Below, piece by piece: positions 43,468-46,314 of a stretch of DNA of 46,314 nucleotides. Position 1 is the first letter of the stretch, and the number at the start of each line of letters is the position of its first letter. The notes under the pieces are model-generated. The model was given only the letters and a program-made list of their open reading frames with translations, did no database searches and was not told where the DNA came from. Both the position numbers and the translations under genes were made by a program. The stretch is taken from positions 1 to 46,314 of the forward strand of contig NZ_BBNN01000049.1 of the NCBI RefSeq assembly GCF_000829695.1, in the 5' to 3' direction. The stretch is from Streptomyces sp. NBRC 110035. GTDB lineage: Bacteria > Actinomycetota > Actinomycetes > Streptomycetales > Streptomycetaceae.

Positions 43468-43818
43468 ATGGCCATGCAGCAGTCCGAAGAACAGGCGACC
43501 CGCAACGGGATCATGGCGCTGGAACAGGCTTTCACCGGTGTCCAGCGCTGCCAGGGGGACGTCCAGTCCACCTCGCACACCCTCGCCTCCCATTACGGCG
43601 GTGCGGACGGCGGCAAGTACAAGTCGCTGCTCGAGCAGTGGGACAGCCACGTCGACACCATCCTGATCAACCTCGACCGGATGGTCGACGAGCTCAACAC
43701 CACCCTCACGGAGCACGGTCTGGTGCAGGGCTCCTCGAGCGAGATCATCGACCAGGAGTACTCGCGCTCCACCGCCGTGTTCGACGAGCTCAACGGCACG
43801 AACACCCACAGCAACTGA
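43468..43818 (+). CDS. WXG100/Esx family protein with Y-G-G at the turn
   Basis: A 116-residue, all-helical protein of the size and pattern of ESX substrates, with no signal peptide: helix 1 around MALEQAFTGVQRCQGDVQST, turn, then helix 2 KYKSLLEQWDSHVDTILINL. The Trp-X-Gly turn is replaced by HYGGADGGKY, so the Trp is lost. Esx proteins usually work as helical-hairpin dimers and carry a YxxxD/E signal in one partner; here the tail EYSRSTAVFDEL has Tyr but no acidic residue at +4. AAGGGAG lies seven bases before ATG 43468. It is the first gene after the promoter, and probably partners the next one. Confidence 0.8.
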   Translation: MAMQQSEEQATRNGIMALEQAFTGVQRCQGDVQSTSHTLASHYGGADGGKYKSLLEQWDSHVDTILINLDRMVDELNTTLTEHGLVQGSSSEIIDQEYSRSTAVFDELNGTNTHSN

Positions 43819-44020
43819 CGTTCCCGGCCGACGCGGCCGTCCCGCCGCGGGCGTCGGCGCGTGCGTCCGGCGGCGCCTGCCCGCGCCGCTCCACCACCCC
43901 GCGGCAGCGCCCCGCACACGCCCACGGCCGTCACTGCCCGGCGGTCACGGTCCCGCCCACAGGCCGTGCCGCGCACATCTTCCGTAACCCGCGGTTCCCG
44001 CGGCGAATCGAGGAATTCCG

Positions 44021-44341
44021 ATGGACTTCTCCGACGGTTACATCTACGTCGACTACAACCACGCCGAAGGCGCGGCGGACGACATGGTCAGCCAGTCGAA
44101 GGCGATCATGAGCATCCTGGCCAACCTCGAGATGGAGCTGGCCGAGCTCAGGAACAGCTGGGTCGGTGACGACCGCGAGGTGTACAGCGAGGTCCAGGCG
44201 AAGTGGGACAACGCTGTCGAGAACATCAAGAACCTGCTGGCCAACCACTCCAGCCTGCTCACCGACATCTCCTCCAACTACCGCTACACGGAGCAGAACC
44301 TGTCGCAGCGGTGGGGCGACATCCGCATCGGCAGCCGCTGA
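44021..44341 (+). CDS. WXG100/Esx family protein
   Basis: A 106-residue helical-hairpin protein with a true WXG turn: RNSWVGDDREVYSEVQAKWD. Helix 1 contains AADDMVSQSKAIMSILANLE, helix 2 NAVENIKNLLANHSSLLTDI. GAGGAATTCCG precedes ATG 44021. It lies 202 bases after the other Esx-like gene, an unusually long spacing for an esx pair, with no visible gene between them. It is likely secreted as a heterodimer with that protein. Confidence 0.88.
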   Translation: MDFSDGYIYVDYNHAEGAADDMVSQSKAIMSILANLEMELAELRNSWVGDDREVYSEVQAKWDNAVENIKNLLANHSSLLTDISSNYRYTEQNLSQRWGDIRIGSR

Positions 44342-44369
44342 CGACTGCCGGTGACGGAAGGGTGATGAC

Positions 44370-44813
44370 GTGGCCGTCACGGTCCTTGACAGCGAATTCC
44401 TGAGACAGTTCATCAACCACCAGATCACTGACTTCAGGAAGACGCTGGAGAACATCCTCAAAGACGACGCGCATGCCGGCCCGGCGATCTCGTACATCGC
44501 GGACGCCATCTCGACCACCACGATCGATGCCGCGAAGCCTCTCGTCATCGGGCTCATGGCCGGAGAGAACAGCGCGGTCGGCGGGGGCGCCCTGAACGGG
44601 GTCATCCAGAAGGGCGCGGGCGAGGTCGAGCGGATCCTCGAGGCCCAGGGAGTCCTCTTCGAGGACATCGAGGAGGCCTTGTGGGACACCATCGACCAGC
44701 TGGCCAAAAGCCAGAACAAGAACCTCGAGAGCATCACCGCGGACGAGTTCATGGACATCTTCGAGGATGTCGACAGCGACTTCGACAATCCGGGCGCCCC
44801 CGACGAGGACTGA
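44370..44813 (+). CDS. 147-residue helical T7SS-locus protein
   Basis: An all-helical acidic protein starting at GTG 44370 (GGAAGGG upstream), 28 bases after the WXG100 gene. It begins AVTVLDSEFLRQFINHQITD, has a Gly-rich turn (GENSAVGGGALNGVIQKGAG) between two helical regions, and ends in an Asp/Glu tail (FEDVDSDFDNPGAPDED). There is no signal peptide or membrane helix. I do not recognise a family. Its size, helix-turn-helix form and position suggest a substrate or a chaperone for the next gene product. Confidence 0.65.
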   Translation: MAVTVLDSEFLRQFINHQITDFRKTLENILKDDAHAGPAISYIADAISTTTIDAAKPLVIGLMAGENSAVGGGALNGVIQKGAGEVERILEAQGVLFEDIEEALWDTIDQLAKSQNKNLESITADEFMDIFEDVDSDFDNPGAPDED

Positions 44814-44815
44814 CC

Positions 44816-44839
44816 GGGTCACCCGACAGCAGGTGACCC
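44816..44839 (+). terminator. 8-bp hairpin between the helical protein and the large WXG protein
   Basis: GGGTCACC (44816-44823) pairs with GGTGACCC (44832-44839) around an eight-base loop, directly after the stop codon. It may be a partial terminator that lowers expression of the following gene. Confidence 0.4.
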
Positions 44840-44897
44840 CGGGCGGTTCGACGCACACCCGGTAGTTCTCCTCCCCACCACCTCGCGGAGCTCGGCG

Positions 44898-46314
44898 ATG
44901 GCCAACCCCGAAGACAACAACAACGACAACTGGAAAAAGGCAGTTGACATGCTCACCGGCTACATCCTGCCGGAGCGGAGCACGTTGTTCGAAAATCTGA
45001 AGGGCAACGACGGCATCCCGTTGATCCACGTCCGGCTGGACAAGGAAGGCGGACCGGGATATTCGTCCGGGTTCCTTTCCCCCAGTGGCTGGAAGACGAA
45101 GAACACCGACTACACCCTGCCGTTCTACCGTCCCAGCAGTGACACGGAGGACGTGTCCGAGGGCAGCAACCTCTACCGGTACCGGGCGTACATCACCTTT
45201 CTCGGTTCGGGCCAGGCCTGGCCGCCGAGCGGTGACGACATCATCCCGGGCTACACGAAGACCAGTGAGGTCCTGAAGGACAAGGGAGGCTGGAACAAGG
45301 AGGGCGAGAAACTCGACTGGGACACCAACCCCCTGGTCCAGTACCTCTACGGTTCCCGGGACGCCCTCTCGCAGCTGACGATGTGGCCCTACTCCACCCA
45401 CGGGTACACGAACCGTGACCTCAAGGTGGACGACGCCAACTACGTCGACCTGCGGTCCTTCACGGAGGCCGCCAAGGCGTTCGACCGGGTCGTCACGTTC
45501 TTCGAGGACAGCCAGGTCACCGTCGGCACGTGGGACACCGAGGACATCGGAGAGGGCAGTGAGTCCTGGGACGGCACCTCGGCCGCCATTTTCAAGGAAC
45601 TCATCCACAAGCTGGCACGCAACTACGAGGGGTACGCGGACCAGCTCAACGGTGACGGCGGTGAAGGCTCCGCCCTCACCATCGACGGTGTGACGGTGAC
45701 GTCCGAGCCGGCCCGCGCCCTCGCCGAGGCCCAGCAGATCATCCTCACCCAGGCGCAGAACCTCTACGACGCCTGGGAGGCGTGGAAAGCCGAGAGCAAT
45801 CCGCAGCGCTGGCTCTACGACATGCTCGAGGACGCCCGGCTGACGCTCTTCGACACCCAGTACGACAAGACCGACATCGAGACGGTGAGCTACGGCTCCG
45901 GACTGTACACGTCCTGGCACAACAACGTGGTGGCCACGACCGGCTTCCAGAACGACATCGTCATCGAGGGCAAGTCGTACGGCAGGCCCAGCGAGATGTC
46001 GACGTGGAAGGCGATCGGCGACGAGGCGGTGCGCCGGTGGGAGCAGTCGGTGCAGGACTGGCTCAGCACGGCGGGCGCCACGGCCATTGTCGAAATCCAC
46101 AAGGCGTTCAAGACGGCTCAGGACGCATTTGACACCAGCATAACCGACAGGGACAGTCGGCCTCTTTCGGAGATCTCCGCCGAAGCAGAATCGGACGCCG
46201 AGAAGAAGAAGGCGAAAGAAGAAGCGGACGCCGCCAAGGCGCAGGCCGAAAAGGAGAAGGCCGAGGCCAAGGCGGAACGTGACGCCGAGAAGGCCGCCCT
46301 GGAGAAGGAGAAGG
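44898..46314 (+). CDS. large WXG-containing protein with charged helical tail (AAWKG-like), 3' end outside the window
   Basis: From ATG 44898 an open frame runs off the window after 472 codons. It starts NPEDNNNDNWKKAVDMLTGY and contains YRYRAYITFLGSG, a WXG-type helix turn (ESWDGTSAAIFKELIHKL, Trp224), a helical middle (ARALAEAQQIILTQAQNLYD) and from about residue 430 a long Ala/Glu/Lys helix (AEKKKAEEEADAAKAQAEKE) likely to form a coiled coil. From memory it resembles Streptomyces proteins annotated as the AAWKG family beside T7SS genes; this is not verified. It has no signal peptide. The WXG motif and position suggest a secreted substrate. Base composition is visibly lower in GC than the core genes. 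Confidence 0.6.
   Translation, partial: MANPEDNNNDNWKKAVDMLTGYILPERSTLFENLKGNDGIPLIHVRLDKEGGPGYSSGFLSPSGWKTKNTDYTLPFYRPSSDTEDVSEGSNLYRYRAYITFLGSGQAWPPSGDDIIPGYTKTSEVLKDKGGWNKEGEKLDWDTNPLVQYLYGSRDALSQLTMWPYSTHGYTNRDLKVDDANYVDLRSFTEAAKAFDRVVTFFEDSQVTVGTWDTEDIGEGSESWDGTSAAIFKELIHKLARNYEGYADQLNGDGGEGSALTIDGVTVTSEPARALAEAQQIILTQAQNLYDAWEAWKAESNPQRWLYDMLEDARLTLFDTQYDKTDIETVSYGSGLYTSWHNNVVATTGFQNDIVIEGKSYGRPSEMSTWKAIGDEAVRRWEQSVQDWLSTAGATAIVEIHKAFKTAQDAFDTSITDRDSRPLSEISAEAESDAEKKKAKEEADAAKAQAEKEKAEAKAERDAEKAALEKEK

Noticed and set aside
22628..46314. Mobile genomic island carrying the secretion locus
   Set aside because: No integrase, transposase, tRNA-flanking repeat or attachment site is visible. 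Codon bias of most genes matches the core, so transfer is not supported by this window alone.

Overview
The window is high-GC DNA with strong third-position G/C bias, GTG and TTG starts next to clear Shine-Dalgarno sequences, and gene families typical of filamentous actinomycetes. It looks like a Streptomyces chromosome or a very close relative. No rRNA, tRNA, CRISPR array, transposase or integrase was seen.

The left half (1-22,000) looks like ordinary chromosomal core. glgE (cut by the window edge) and glgP diverge from a 1.2-kb gap, and glgX lies about 7 kb further on, so three alpha-glucan enzymes (maltosyltransferase, phosphorylase, debranching enzyme) sit close together. Between them are a DUF1990 protein, a secreted M4 metalloprotease with a C-terminal P domain, a sulfotransferase, and two related L,D-transpeptidase lipoproteins on the minus strand. 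After glgX comes a deletion scar that joins the front of an ABC ATPase to the membrane part of a sensor histidine kinase. Next are a translationally coupled heterodimeric ABC exporter with a textbook degenerate ATP site, an enoyl-CoA hydratase, a small HATPase-type ATP-binding protein and a 68-residue orphan.

The right half (about 22,600-46,314, continuing past the edge) is a type VII (ESX) secretion locus. It has eccD, eccB, a three-ATPase eccC, a mycosin protease, two WXG100-size proteins, a 147-residue helical protein and a large WXG-containing protein with a charged helical tail that runs off the end. No EccE-like gene is visible. The locus also carries accessory genes that the standard ESX description does not explain: a coupled pair of YkgJ-type cysteine-cluster proteins (the first lacking most of its cysteines) overlapping a SorC-family regulator; an SseB-like T7SS-associated protein overlapping a 1,043-residue protein with three alpha/beta repeats and an ADP-ribosyltransferase-like C-terminus; a membrane-anchored ChW-repeat protein; and an unusual fusion of a parallel beta-helix to two EccA/CbxX-type AAA+ ATPases.

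The secretion genes lie in several alternating strand blocks separated by hairpins and divergent promoter regions. A reasonable working model is that eccB/C/D form the membrane machine, the beta-helix/AAA protein replaces EccA in the cytosol, mycosin acts outside, the WXG proteins are substrates, and the SorC operon senses a metabolite and sets expression. The regulatory part is inference; no operator has been proven here.
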